DNA from: an uncultured Lachnospiraceae bacterium | GTDB taxonomy: Bacteria > Bacillota > Clostridia > Lachnospirales > Lachnospiraceae | Direction of reading: 5' to 3' | Assembly (NCBI GenBank): GCA_910577275.1 | Contig: CAJTMW010000002.1 | Coordinates: forward strand, 223,817-256,293 | Length of the DNA stretch: 32,477 nucleotides | Shown here: positions 24,075 to 32,261 of the stretch, piece by piece | Layout: each line of letters begins with the position of its first letter | How positions within the stretch are numbered: position 1 is the stretch's first letter | The notes under the pieces: generated by a model | Database searches by the model: none | What the model saw: only the letters and a program-made list of their open reading frames with translations | What the model was told of the DNA's origin: nothing | Program-made: the position numbers and the translations under genes

Positions 24075-24854
24075 ATGCTTGAGTATGGTTTTACCTATGG
24101 AGACCTGGAATACTTCCTGCTGATATTCATCAGGGTTGTCAGCTTTGTGTTTATAGCCCCCTTTTTCAGCATGAGCAATACTCCGAAAAACGTGAGAGTC
24201 GCTTTGAGTTTTTTTGTGGCGTTTTTGCTTTATCAGTCCATGCCGCGTCAGGAAGTGGTCTATGACTCTCTGATTGGATATACGATTGTGATTTTGAAGG
24301 AAGTGGTAACCGGTCTTTTAATCGGGTTTGCCGCCAATCTCTGCAGTACGATTGTGGCCTTTGCCGGTCAGATTGCCAGTATGGAGATGGGGCTTTCCAT
24401 GGCGAGCATGATGGACCCGACAACAAGGGAAAATACCACCGTTACAGGTGTTTACTATAATTATATTATATTACTTTTACTCATGAGTTCAGGAATGCAC
24501 CGGTATTTTTTAAAGGCTTTGGCGGAAACCTATATTCTGATACCTGTAAACGGCGCGGTTTTAGACCATGAAAAGCTCTTAAATGCCATGATTGAATTTC
24601 TGTCCGATTATATTATCATCGGATTTCGGATTTGCCTGCCGATTTTTGCCGTTATGATTATTTTAAATGCGGTGCTTGGCGTTCTCGCGAAGGTATCTCC
24701 GCAGCTGAATATGTTTGCGGTCGGTATGCAGATGAAGGTGCTGGTGGGGCTTTCCATTTTACTTGTAACCGCTTCCATGCTGCCGGATGCAGCCAATTTT
24801 ATTTATGACCAGATGAGGCGTATGGTTGCCACCTTTGTGGAAACCATGATGTGA
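24075..24854 (+). CDS. fliR: flagellar export gate protein FliR
   Basis: The third core gate subunit, with 259 residues and several membrane helices. Family marks are FLLIFIRVVSFVFIAPFFS, VTGLLIGFAANLCSTIVAFA and GQIASMEMGLSMASMMDPTT, and the C-terminal FAVGMQMKVLVGLSILLV. The ribosome binding site is only TAAGG at 5 bases within the fliQ end, so translation is likely coupled. It precedes flhB, with which it forms part of the same gate; in some Clostridia the two are fused, but here they are separate. Confidence 0.96.
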   Translation: MLEYGFTYGDLEYFLLIFIRVVSFVFIAPFFSMSNTPKNVRVALSFFVAFLLYQSMPRQEVVYDSLIGYTIVILKEVVTGLLIGFAANLCSTIVAFAGQIASMEMGLSMASMMDPTTRENTTVTGVYYNYIILLLLMSSGMHRYFLKALAETYILIPVNGAVLDHEKLLNAMIEFLSDYIIIGFRICLPIFAVMIILNAVLGVLAKVSPQLNMFAVGMQMKVLVGLSILLVTASMLPDAANFIYDQMRRMVATFVETMM

Positions 24855-24933
24855 TGTGACGCGCCGGAGGAATCGCTGCCAAAGGCAGGCCAGGCGTGCG
24901 TGCGCGCGTTTTGCTGATAAAAGGAGGCAATGG

Positions 24934-26061
24934 ATGGAGCAGAACAGACTGGTACTGGCGTATAATCTGCAGTTCTTTGCCAAGGATGGACCGGGCGGTG
25001 AGAAAACAGAGGAACCAACGTCCAAAAAGCTGTCAGATGCCAGAAAAGAAGGACAGGTGGCCAAGAGTAAGGAAATTGCCAACGCATTTGTAATGCTTGC
25101 GCTTTTTCTTATGATGAAGGTATATCTTGGTGTGATAGGAAACAGATTTATCGGCTGTTTCCACAGTGTATACGGCAATTTTGCCGATGCGATAAAAATG
25201 TACGACGGAGAAATTCCCTTTGCCTCCATTCAGGTGCTGGTTCGGGGAATGATGCTGCAGATAGGAATTATTGTTCTTCCGGTGTTTGCCGCAGGCGTTT
25301 TTATAGTGTTTGTCTGCGATGTGGCGCAGGTGAAGTGGAAACCCACCACAAAGCCCTTAAAGCCAAAGTTCAGCAAGCTTAATCCCGTCAGCGGTTTTAA
25401 AAAGTTTTTATCCGTGAACTCACTGGTGGAGCTGGTGAAATCAGTTCTGAAGCTGGCGGTAGTGGGATATGTGGTTTATAAATATATTGTAGATGAAATC
25501 AGCCAGATTTTTATTCTGTATAATATATCCCTGAATCAGGCCATCGGTCTGATTGGGAAAATTGTCACTGATTTGGGCATCCGTATTGCTCTGGTGTATA
25601 TGCTGATTGCCTTTCTGGATTACGTGTACCAGAAGCGTAAGTTCAAGAAGGACATGAAGATGACCAAGCAGGAAGTAAAGGATGAGTATAAGAACCAGGA
25701 AGGAGACCCTCAGATTAAAGGAAAACAGAAGCAGAAAATGAGGGAGGCTTCCATGCGGCGTATGATGCAGCAGCTGCCTGAGGCGGACGTGGTAATTACC
25801 AACCCCACGCACTATGCGGTAGCGATTAAATATGACGCCGAAAAGTATGACGCGCCTTATGTGATTGCAAAGGGAGAGGATTACCTTGCGCAGCGGATTA
25901 AGGACGTGGCAAAAGAAAATGACATTGAAATTGTAGAAAACAAGCCACTTGCCCGTATGCTTTATGCGAATGTGGAGGTAGGAGGGCTTATTCCACCGGA
26001 ATTATATCAGTCGGTGGCGGAGGTTTTAGCCTTTGTATATCATTTAAAGGGGAAGGTATAA
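24934..26061 (+). CDS. flhB: flagellar export switch protein FlhB
   Basis: FlhB sets substrate specificity of export and cleaves itself after assembly. I start it at the ATG at 24934, 6 bases behind AAAGGAGG, giving 375 residues. A GTG at 24856 would add 26 mainly basic residues without a proper ribosome binding site. The N-terminus has EKTEEPTSKKLSDARKEGQV, then four membrane helices (about 50-215), and the cytoplasmic domain has the autocleavage motif NPTH (N290-H293) in VVITNPTHYAVAIKYD. The substrate-switching motif that FliK triggers is therefore intact. Confidence 0.97.
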   Translation: MEQNRLVLAYNLQFFAKDGPGGEKTEEPTSKKLSDARKEGQVAKSKEIANAFVMLALFLMMKVYLGVIGNRFIGCFHSVYGNFADAIKMYDGEIPFASIQVLVRGMMLQIGIIVLPVFAAGVFIVFVCDVAQVKWKPTTKPLKPKFSKLNPVSGFKKFLSVNSLVELVKSVLKLAVVGYVVYKYIVDEISQIFILYNISLNQAIGLIGKIVTDLGIRIALVYMLIAFLDYVYQKRKFKKDMKMTKQEVKDEYKNQEGDPQIKGKQKQKMREASMRRMMQQLPEADVVITNPTHYAVAIKYDAEKYDAPYVIAKGEDYLAQRIKDVAKENDIEIVENKPLARMLYANVEVGGLIPPELYQSVAEVLAFVYHLKGKV

Positions 26062-26079
26062 AGGAGGAAAGGAGACGGC

Positions 26080-28113
26080 ATGAAAAAAGCGGATGTTGCT
26101 GTATCGGCATATGTACTTTCAGCGTTTATAATGATGATTGTGCCGATTCCCAGCGGCCTTTTGGATATACTGCTCGCCTGCAATATGGCGGTTGCGTTTA
26201 CCATACTTTTTGGAACCATGTTTTCCAAGGAAGTGCTGGATATGTCATTCTATCCCACCATGCTGCTGTTTACCACGTTATTTCGGATTTCCCTTAATAT
26301 TTCCTCTACCAGACTTATCCTTGTGACCGGCCAGCCCGGACGCGTGGTTGAAACCTTCGGCAGCTACGTGGGCAGCGGAAATCTGGTAGTAGGCTCTATC
26401 GTGTTTATTATTCTGATTCTTGTACAGTTTATGGTTATCAATAAAGGTTCCGAGCGTGTGGCTGAGGTAACGGCGAGATTTACGCTGGACGCCATGCCCG
26501 GTAAGCAGATGGCCATCGACGCGGACTTAAATACAGGCGCGATTACCGACGAGGAGGCAAAAGAGCGCCGGGAAAAAATCCAGAACGAGGCGAACTTTTT
26601 CGGTTCCATGGACGGTGCCGTTAAATACGTAAAGGGAGACGCAACGGCAGGACTCCTTATTACCTTTGTCAATATCATCGGCGGTATTATTACAGGTATG
26701 GTATGGCAGGGTATGGATATCATGACCGCCCTTAACCGGTACGTTATCCTTACTATCGGCGACGGTCTGGTGAGCCAGATTCCCTCCCTGCTTATCTCAC
26801 TGTCCACAGGTATCCTGGTGACCAAGGGCTCAAAGGATGCGGATTTCGGAACGGTTCTGGTGAGCCAGCTTTTCGGTATTCCCAAGGTATGCTATCTTGT
26901 GGGAGCCGTTCTGGCCGGGCTTGGCATTGTGACGCCGCTGCCGAATCTGATTTTCCTGTCTTTGGGGCTTGCCTTTATCGTGGTAGGCAGAATTATGGCA
27001 GGAAATCTTGAAACGGCTCAGATTGAAGGAGAAATCAATGCGGAGGAAGCTGCCGCGGAGGAAATCAGGCAGCCTGAGAACGTAAACAGTCTTTTGCAGG
27101 TAGACCCCATCGAGCTGGAATTCGGTTACGGAATCATTCCCTTGGCCGATGTGAACCAGGGCGGGGATTTGCTTGACCGTGTGGTTATGATTAGAAGGCA
27201 GATTGCGTTAGAGCTTGGAACGGTGGTGCCCATTATCCGTCTCCGCGACAATATCCAGCTCAATCCCAATCAGTATATTATTAAAATCAAGGGAATTCAG
27301 GTCAGCGAGGGAGAAATCCTTTTTGACCACTATATGGCTATGAATCCCGGCTACGTGGAGGAGGAAATCACGGGTATTCCCACATTTGAGCCTTCCTTCC
27401 ATCTGCCGGCTATCTGGATAACGGAAGGACAGAGGGAGAGGGCCGAGAGTATGGGCTATACGGTGGTTGACCCGCCTTCCATTATTGCGACCCATCTGAC
27501 GGAAATTATCAGGCAGTATATTTCCGAGCTACTTACAAGGCAGGATGTGCAGAACCTTGTCAACAACTTAAAGGAGAGCAATCCTTCGCTTGTGGATGAG
27601 CTTGTACCTAAACTGCTCGGCCTTGGCGAAATACAGAAGGTACTGCAGAACCTCTTAAAAGAGGGTATTTCCATCAGAGACCTTCTTACGATTTTTGAGA
27701 CGCTTGCGGATTACGCGTCAACCACGAGGGACACAGACATCCTGACGGAATATGTGCGGCAGAGCTTAAAGCGGGCGATTTCAAACCGGTTTTTCCCGTC
27801 CAACGAGACTTCCAGCGTCGTGACCTTAGACCCGAAGCTGGAGCAGGAGATTATGGGAAGCGTGAAACAGACGGAAAACGGCGCCTATCTTGCGCTGGAC
27901 CCGGAAAAGACCAAAGGTATTATGAAGTCTGTGGGAAACGAGATTGCCAAGCTGGAAAATCTTGGAAAGAGCCCTATTGTAATCACTTCTCCTATTGTGC
28001 GTATGTATTTTAAGCGTTTGACGGAGGATTATTATAAAGATTTAATTGTTGTTTCATATAATGAAATAGAAAATAACATTGAGTTACAGTCTGTAGGAAT
28101 GGTGACAGCATGA
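26080..28113 (+). CDS. flhA: flagellar export gate protein FlhA
   Basis: FlhA is the large gate protein that forms a cytoplasmic nonamer for chaperone-cargo docking and uses proton motive force. The 677 residues include about eight membrane helices in the first half and the FHIPEP-family stretch with LFRISLNISSTRLIL, the charged loop LDAMPGKQMAIDADLNTGAI and GDATAGLLITFVNIIGG. The cytoplasmic domain (about 330-677) is complete and contains MNPGYVEEEITGIPTFEPSF and GMVTA at the end. The ATG follows AAAGGAGGAAAGGAGACGGC. It overlaps flhF by 4 bases (ATGA). Confidence 0.98.
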   Translation: MKKADVAVSAYVLSAFIMMIVPIPSGLLDILLACNMAVAFTILFGTMFSKEVLDMSFYPTMLLFTTLFRISLNISSTRLILVTGQPGRVVETFGSYVGSGNLVVGSIVFIILILVQFMVINKGSERVAEVTARFTLDAMPGKQMAIDADLNTGAITDEEAKERREKIQNEANFFGSMDGAVKYVKGDATAGLLITFVNIIGGIITGMVWQGMDIMTALNRYVILTIGDGLVSQIPSLLISLSTGILVTKGSKDADFGTVLVSQLFGIPKVCYLVGAVLAGLGIVTPLPNLIFLSLGLAFIVVGRIMAGNLETAQIEGEINAEEAAAEEIRQPENVNSLLQVDPIELEFGYGIIPLADVNQGGDLLDRVVMIRRQIALELGTVVPIIRLRDNIQLNPNQYIIKIKGIQVSEGEILFDHYMAMNPGYVEEEITGIPTFEPSFHLPAIWITEGQRERAESMGYTVVDPPSIIATHLTEIIRQYISELLTRQDVQNLVNNLKESNPSLVDELVPKLLGLGEIQKVLQNLLKEGISIRDLLTIFETLADYASTTRDTDILTEYVRQSLKRAISNRFFPSNETSSVVTLDPKLEQEIMGSVKQTENGAYLALDPEKTKGIMKSVGNEIAKLENLGKSPIVITSPIVRMYFKRLTEDYYKDLIVVSYNEIENNIELQSVGMVTA

Positions 28114-29402
28114 TAATCAAAAAATTTCAGGGTAAAACAGAAGCAGAGGCGGTGGAGAGCGCCAAAAAAGAGCTGGGTGAAAACGTAGTGGTAATGAATG
28201 TGCGCAGCGTGAAAAGAAAGGGCTTTTTCAGCTTTCTTCTGCCCCAGCTTACAGAAATCACGGTGGCGAAGGAGGAGGAGCCCGAGCGCGCCATGCCGGT
28301 GAAAAAGGAACCGCTGATTCCCAAAAAGCTGGTGGACGCCGTTACAAGTCAGACCACAGATTTGTCAGCCATAAGGGATATGCTCCCGCCGGTTCAGGAA
28401 AGCACCGGGCTTGCCCGGCTTGCAAAGGCATCCGAAACCCGGCCTGCCGAGAAGCCGGAAAACCGGGAGGAGGACTGGAAGGACGCCAGCGCCATTGAAG
28501 AAAAGCTGAACAGCCTGCACGACCTGTTAGAGCAGCAGCTGCAAAAGCCCGAGGAGGTAAAGAACGAGCATACCGAGGAGGAGAAGGAAAGCGAGCTGGA
28601 ACGTTTTATGAAGCTGCTTTACAACACCATGTTAGACAACGAGGTGAACGAACAGTACGCGAACCAGATTATCGATGAAATTGAGAAGATTAACAAGCAA
28701 AATCTTCCTTTTGACTATACGCTGGCAAATATCTACCAGAAAATGATTTTGAAATTCGGAAAGCCGGTGGAGATTTCCCCGGCGCAAAAAGGGCCCAGGG
28801 TGGTATTCTTTGTAGGGCCTACGGGAGTCGGAAAAACGACGACGATTGCCAAGATTGCGTCAAGGCTCAGTATGGGACAGAAAAAGAAGGTGGTTCTGCT
28901 GACGGCGGATACCTACCGGATTGCGGCGGCTGAACAGCTCCGTACCTATGCAAATATCATGGAGGTTCCTTTCAGGGTGATTTACTCCACAGACGAAATA
29001 CGCCAGGCGTTCCATGACTTTAAGGATTATGATTTTATCATGGTGGACACGGCGGGACACTCCCATAAAAATGAGGAACAGAAGGAAAATATCAATCAGT
29101 TTATCCATTCGCTGGACGATTTGGCGGAAAAGGAAGTTTTCCTTGTGCTGAGCGCGGCTACTAAATATAAGGATTTGGTTAATATTGTGGATACTTATAT
29201 GTCCATGACGGAGTTTGCCCTTATTTTTACCAAGCTTGACGAGACGGAAAGCCTTGGGAATCTGCTCAACATTAAGCTCCGGACGGACGCTCCTTTATCC
29301 TATGTGACTTACGGACAGAATGTCCCCGACGATATAGAGAACTTTAATCCGCAGAAGACGGTAAAACAGCTCCTGGGCGGAAAGAAAAAGGAAAAATACT
29401 GA
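28110..29402 (+). CDS. flhF: flagellar SRP-like GTPase FlhF
   Basis: FlhF is the third signal-recognition-type GTPase and controls where and how many flagella are made. The 430 residues begin with MIIKKFQGKTEAEAVESAKK, the family N-terminus; a low-complexity acidic B domain (about 60-170) follows; and the GTPase domain has G1 GPTGVGKTT (G236-T244, K242), LLTADTYRIAAAEQLRTYA, G3 DFIMVDTAGHSHKN and FTKLDET. The normal G4 (NKxD) is TKLD as in the family. It directly precedes flhG, its usual partner. Confidence 0.97.
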   Translation: MIIKKFQGKTEAEAVESAKKELGENVVVMNVRSVKRKGFFSFLLPQLTEITVAKEEEPERAMPVKKEPLIPKKLVDAVTSQTTDLSAIRDMLPPVQESTGLARLAKASETRPAEKPENREEDWKDASAIEEKLNSLHDLLEQQLQKPEEVKNEHTEEEKESELERFMKLLYNTMLDNEVNEQYANQIIDEIEKINKQNLPFDYTLANIYQKMILKFGKPVEISPAQKGPRVVFFVGPTGVGKTTTIAKIASRLSMGQKKKVVLLTADTYRIAAAEQLRTYANIMEVPFRVIYSTDEIRQAFHDFKDYDFIMVDTAGHSHKNEEQKENINQFIHSLDDLAEKEVFLVLSAATKYKDLVNIVDTYMSMTEFALIFTKLDETESLGNLLNIKLRTDAPLSYVTYGQNVPDDIENFNPQKTVKQLLGGKKKEKY

Positions 29403-29412
29403 GGGAGAATAC

Positions 29413-30285
29413 ATGGACCAGGCCGAACAATTGAGAAAGATAATTAAAGCAGGTACAGTAAACAGACCACGGGCAAGAGTAATTACGGTTACAAGCGGCA
29501 AAGGCGGCGTGGGAAAGTCAAATACGGCGATTAATCTGGCAATTCAGTTTCGGAAGCGCGATAAGCGGGTAATTATTCTCGATGCGGATTTCGGGCTTGC
29601 CAATATAGAAATTATGTTTGGAACAGTGCCCAAATACAATTTGAGCGATTTGATTTATCAGGGAAAAAATATCAGGGAGATTATCACCCGGGGGCCTATG
29701 GACGTGGGATTTGTTTCCGGCGGCTCGGGAATTGCCGGGCTTTCAAATCTGAGCAGAGATTCCCTTAACTTTATTATTCAAAAGCTGTCAGAGCTGGATT
29801 CGATTGCCGATATTATTATTATAGATACCGGCGCCGGGGTGTCCGACGCTGTAATGGAGTTTCTGGTTGCCAGCGGAGAGATACTGCTGGTTGCAACGCC
29901 GGAGCCTACTTCTATCACAGACGCCTATTCTCTGCTTAAGGTTTTAAACAGGCATCACAGATTTTCCAGTGAAACCACGGAGATAAAGATGATTTCCAAT
30001 AAGGTGAAATCGGAAAGAGAAGGGGAAATGCTGTTTGATAAGCTCAATTCCGTGATAAGCCGCTATCTGAAGATGCCGGTCACCTATTTAGGCTCCGTGC
30101 CGGAGGACAGTCAGCTTGCGAAGGCAGTGATGCAGCAGCAGCCGGTGTCTTTAAAGGAGCCCCAGTCAAAGTCGGCGGCGGCTTTCGAGACGATTGCGGC
30201 AAGGCTTTTGGGCGAAGAAGATAAAAGAACAGGCGACAGAGGGATGAGGTCTTTCCTTACCCGCTTCATAAATGGTGGAAGATAA
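29413..30285 (+). CDS. flhG: flagellar number regulator FlhG (MinD-like ATPase)
   Basis: FlhG limits flagellar number or pattern and stimulates the GTPase of FlhF. The 290 residues begin MDQAEQLRKII, the exact DQAxxLR motif that activates FlhF. A deviant Walker A follows, SGKGGVGKS (G29-S36), with the MinD-type lysine K30, then ILDADFGLANIEIM and the switch IIIDTGAGVSDAVMEF. The C-terminal RSFLTRFINGG is a likely amphipathic membrane helix. The ATG follows GAGGGAGAATAC, 10 bases after flhF. Confidence 0.97.
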   Translation: MDQAEQLRKIIKAGTVNRPRARVITVTSGKGGVGKSNTAINLAIQFRKRDKRVIILDADFGLANIEIMFGTVPKYNLSDLIYQGKNIREIITRGPMDVGFVSGGSGIAGLSNLSRDSLNFIIQKLSELDSIADIIIIDTGAGVSDAVMEFLVASGEILLVATPEPTSITDAYSLLKVLNRHHRFSSETTEIKMISNKVKSEREGEMLFDKLNSVISRYLKMPVTYLGSVPEDSQLAKAVMQQQPVSLKEPQSKSAAAFETIAARLLGEEDKRTGDRGMRSFLTRFINGGR

Positions 30286-30307
30286 AAATTAAGAGGAGGG
30301 GATAAAA

Positions 30308-31036
30308 ATGCTCTCAGAATATGTAATTCCGGGAAATAAAATCGAAATACGGGCAGCCAGCCAGGGGGAGTATATCGAGGAGGCTGAGAAGAAAAGAAGG
30401 GTGTATCACACGCAGGTTTTTGACGTCCTGTCGGAAGACCGTCTGGAAGTGCTATTGCCGATGGAGAAAAGCCGTCTGATTTCACTTCCTGTAAATATGG
30501 AATACGAGCTGTACTTTTTTACGTCGGCAGGGCTGTTCCGCTGTAATGCAAACGCTCTGGACGTGTATAAATCAAACAATAATTTTGTGCTTCTTTTTGA
30601 AGTGATAAGCGAGCTGAAAAAATTCCAGCGAAGGGAGTATTACCGTCTGGACTGTGCGGTTGAAATGTATTCGAGGCGGCTCGAAAGGGAAGAAATCAGC
30701 GCGGTGGTGAGAAACGACGACTTCCTTGCCAAAAAGCTTCCGTTAAAGAGGGGCGTTGCGGTGGATATCAGCGGGGGCGGAATCCGGTTTGTAGGCGAAT
30801 ATAATTACGAGCAGGGCGATTTGATTTACTGCCAGTACAGCCTGGGAAGCGGTGACAAGCCGAAAAAGTATGCGCTGGTTGCCAAGGTTCTGTTTATCAA
30901 CGACGTTGAGGACAAACCGGACGTTAAGGAATACCGGGCGCAGTACATCAATATGGATACCACGGAACGGGAGGAAATCATCCGCTTTATCTTTGAGGAG
31001 GAGAGAAAACGGCGTAAGAGAAGAAAAGGTTTATAA
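30308..31036 (+). CDS. YcgR-type PilZ domain protein
   Basis: The 242-residue protein has an N-terminal YcgR-like beta-domain (about 1-105) and a C-terminal PilZ domain (about 108-225). Both c-di-GMP-binding motifs are complete: RxxxR as R109-E-Y-Y-R113 and DxSxxG as D153-I-S-G-G-G158. Proteins of this type (Bacillus MotI/DgrA, E. coli YcgR) slow or stop the motor when c-di-GMP is high. It sits between flhG and cheC, inside the motility cluster, so a motor-brake role is likely. The ATG follows AGAGGAGGGG. The C-terminus is strongly basic (RKRRKRRKGL). Confidence 0.92.
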   Translation: MLSEYVIPGNKIEIRAASQGEYIEEAEKKRRVYHTQVFDVLSEDRLEVLLPMEKSRLISLPVNMEYELYFFTSAGLFRCNANALDVYKSNNNFVLLFEVISELKKFQRREYYRLDCAVEMYSRRLEREEISAVVRNDDFLAKKLPLKRGVAVDISGGGIRFVGEYNYEQGDLIYCQYSLGSGDKPKKYALVAKVLFINDVEDKPDVKEYRAQYINMDTTEREEIIRFIFEEERKRRKRRKGL

Positions 31037-31101
31037 TACGTCCGGTTTATGTTATACTCATTATAAAAGAATTTAAAAACAGAAAAACGGGAGGTCCATC
31101 A

Positions 31102-31737
31102 ATGAACGGCCTGAGTATGGAACAGATAACGAATCAGTATTTTGATGTTTTAAAGGAACTGGGGAATATCGGTGCAGGAAATGCAACCACGGCGCTTGCA
31201 CAGATGATGGGCGGTAAAATAGATATGTCGGTGCCGCAGGTAAGGCTGCTTGAATTTCATGAGATTGGCGAAATTGTGGGCGGAGAAGAAAAAATTATGG
31301 TAGGCATTTATCTTCAGGTCGAGGGCGACGTGGAGGGAAGCATGATGTTTATCATGGATAAGACCGCGGCGGCTCATATTGTAAACAGGATGATGGCCGG
31401 TATGCTTGTGATTGACGAGGGGACAGCCGAGGAGTATGAGTTTGGCGAGATGGAGTGTTCCGCAATTAAGGAAGTGGGCAATATCATAACCGGTTCCTAT
31501 TTAAACGCATTGTCAGGAATTACCAATCTGAAAATCATGCCGTCAGTACCGGAAATCGGCATTGACATGGCGGGAGCGCTCCTTAGCGTCCCGGCGGTGG
31601 AGTTTGGCGTTATGGGAGATAATATCCTTTTAATCCAGACAAAATTTTCGGATGACATCGAATTAAACGGATATTTCATTTTGATTCCGGATATGAATTC
31701 TTACGAGAAAATTCTGACATCGCTTGGAGTTATGTAA
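31102..31737 (+). CDS. cheC: chemotaxis phosphatase CheC
   Basis: CheC removes phosphate from CheY and works with CheD in adaptation. The 211 residues contain both phosphatase centres: E19/N22 in LKELGNIGAGNA and E124/N127 in IKEVGNIITGSY. There is no SpoA domain, which separates it from fliY. The ATG follows GGGAGGTCCATCA. The 65-base gap before it holds AT-rich text but no convincing promoter. It is followed by cheD, its functional partner, as in Bacillus. Confidence 0.95.
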   Translation: MNGLSMEQITNQYFDVLKELGNIGAGNATTALAQMMGGKIDMSVPQVRLLEFHEIGEIVGGEEKIMVGIYLQVEGDVEGSMMFIMDKTAAAHIVNRMMAGMLVIDEGTAEEYEFGEMECSAIKEVGNIITGSYLNALSGITNLKIMPSVPEIGIDMAGALLSVPAVEFGVMGDNILLIQTKFSDDIELNGYFILIPDMNSYEKILTSLGVM

Positions 31738-31775
31738 GCCCTCAGAAAAAATAAACAGGGGAGACTGATGGGAAA

Positions 31776-32261
31776 ATGGGTGAAGTTATCAAAGTCGGAA
31801 TGGCTGATTGGAAGACCTGTAAGGGTGATGATGGCGTAATGACAGTGGGACTTGGTTCCTGTGTGGGAATCGCTATCAGGGACCCTGCCACGGGTATTGG
31901 AGGGCTGGCGCATATCATGCTGCCTGACAGCAGGGAAATTGTAAATAATACAAACAGACCTAAATTTGCGGATACGGGAATTGAAGACATGGTGAACGCA
32001 CTTACGCGTATGGGGGCAAGCCGGTTCCGTATGGTAGCCAAGATTGCCGGAGGCGCTCAGATGTTTACCGGAGTGGGCAGGAACGATACGCTGCGCGTAG
32101 GCGACCGTAATGTGATGGCAAGTAAAAAAAAGCTGGCTGAGCTGAAAATACCGATTCTTGCCTCGGATACCGGAAACACCTATGGCAGAACAGTTACTTT
32201 TTATCCCAAAAGCGGGGACTTTTACATACGTTCGATAGGAATGCCGGAGAAAATTATATGA
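31776..32261 (+). CDS. cheD: chemoreceptor glutamine deamidase CheD
   Basis: CheD deamidates receptor glutamines and activates CheC. The 161 residues hold the cysteine-protease-like triad C29 (GLGSCVGI), H46 (GLAHIMLP) and T23 (MTVGLG), spaced just as in Thermotoga CheD (C27, H44, T21), so the enzyme is probably active. The ATG is the only suitable in-frame start; the AGGGGAG ribosome binding site is 12 bases away, a long spacing. The TGA stop overlaps the next ATG (ATGA). Confidence 0.96.
   Translation: MGEVIKVGMADWKTCKGDDGVMTVGLGSCVGIAIRDPATGIGGLAHIMLPDSREIVNNTNRPKFADTGIEDMVNALTRMGASRFRMVAKIAGGAQMFTGVGRNDTLRVGDRNVMASKKKLAELKIPILASDTGNTYGRTVTFYPKSGDFYIRSIGMPEKII

Noticed and set aside
29807..29814. 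GCCGATAT, a perfect SigD -10-like octamer, inside flhG
   Set aside because: No TAAA-like -35 at 15 bases and it lies inside coding sequence. The same holds for GCCGATAT in fliL near 19461.
31037..31101. Promoter before cheC (TATACT at 31053 or TATAAT at 31032)
   Set aside because: Neither has an acceptable -35 at 16-18 bases; the gap is simply AT-rich.
31768..31839. 23-residue frame beginning at ATG 31768, just before and overlapping cheD
   Set aside because: It has better spacing to AGGGGAG than cheD does, but the frame is short, overlaps the cheD codons and shows no protein-like bias; it may be chance.
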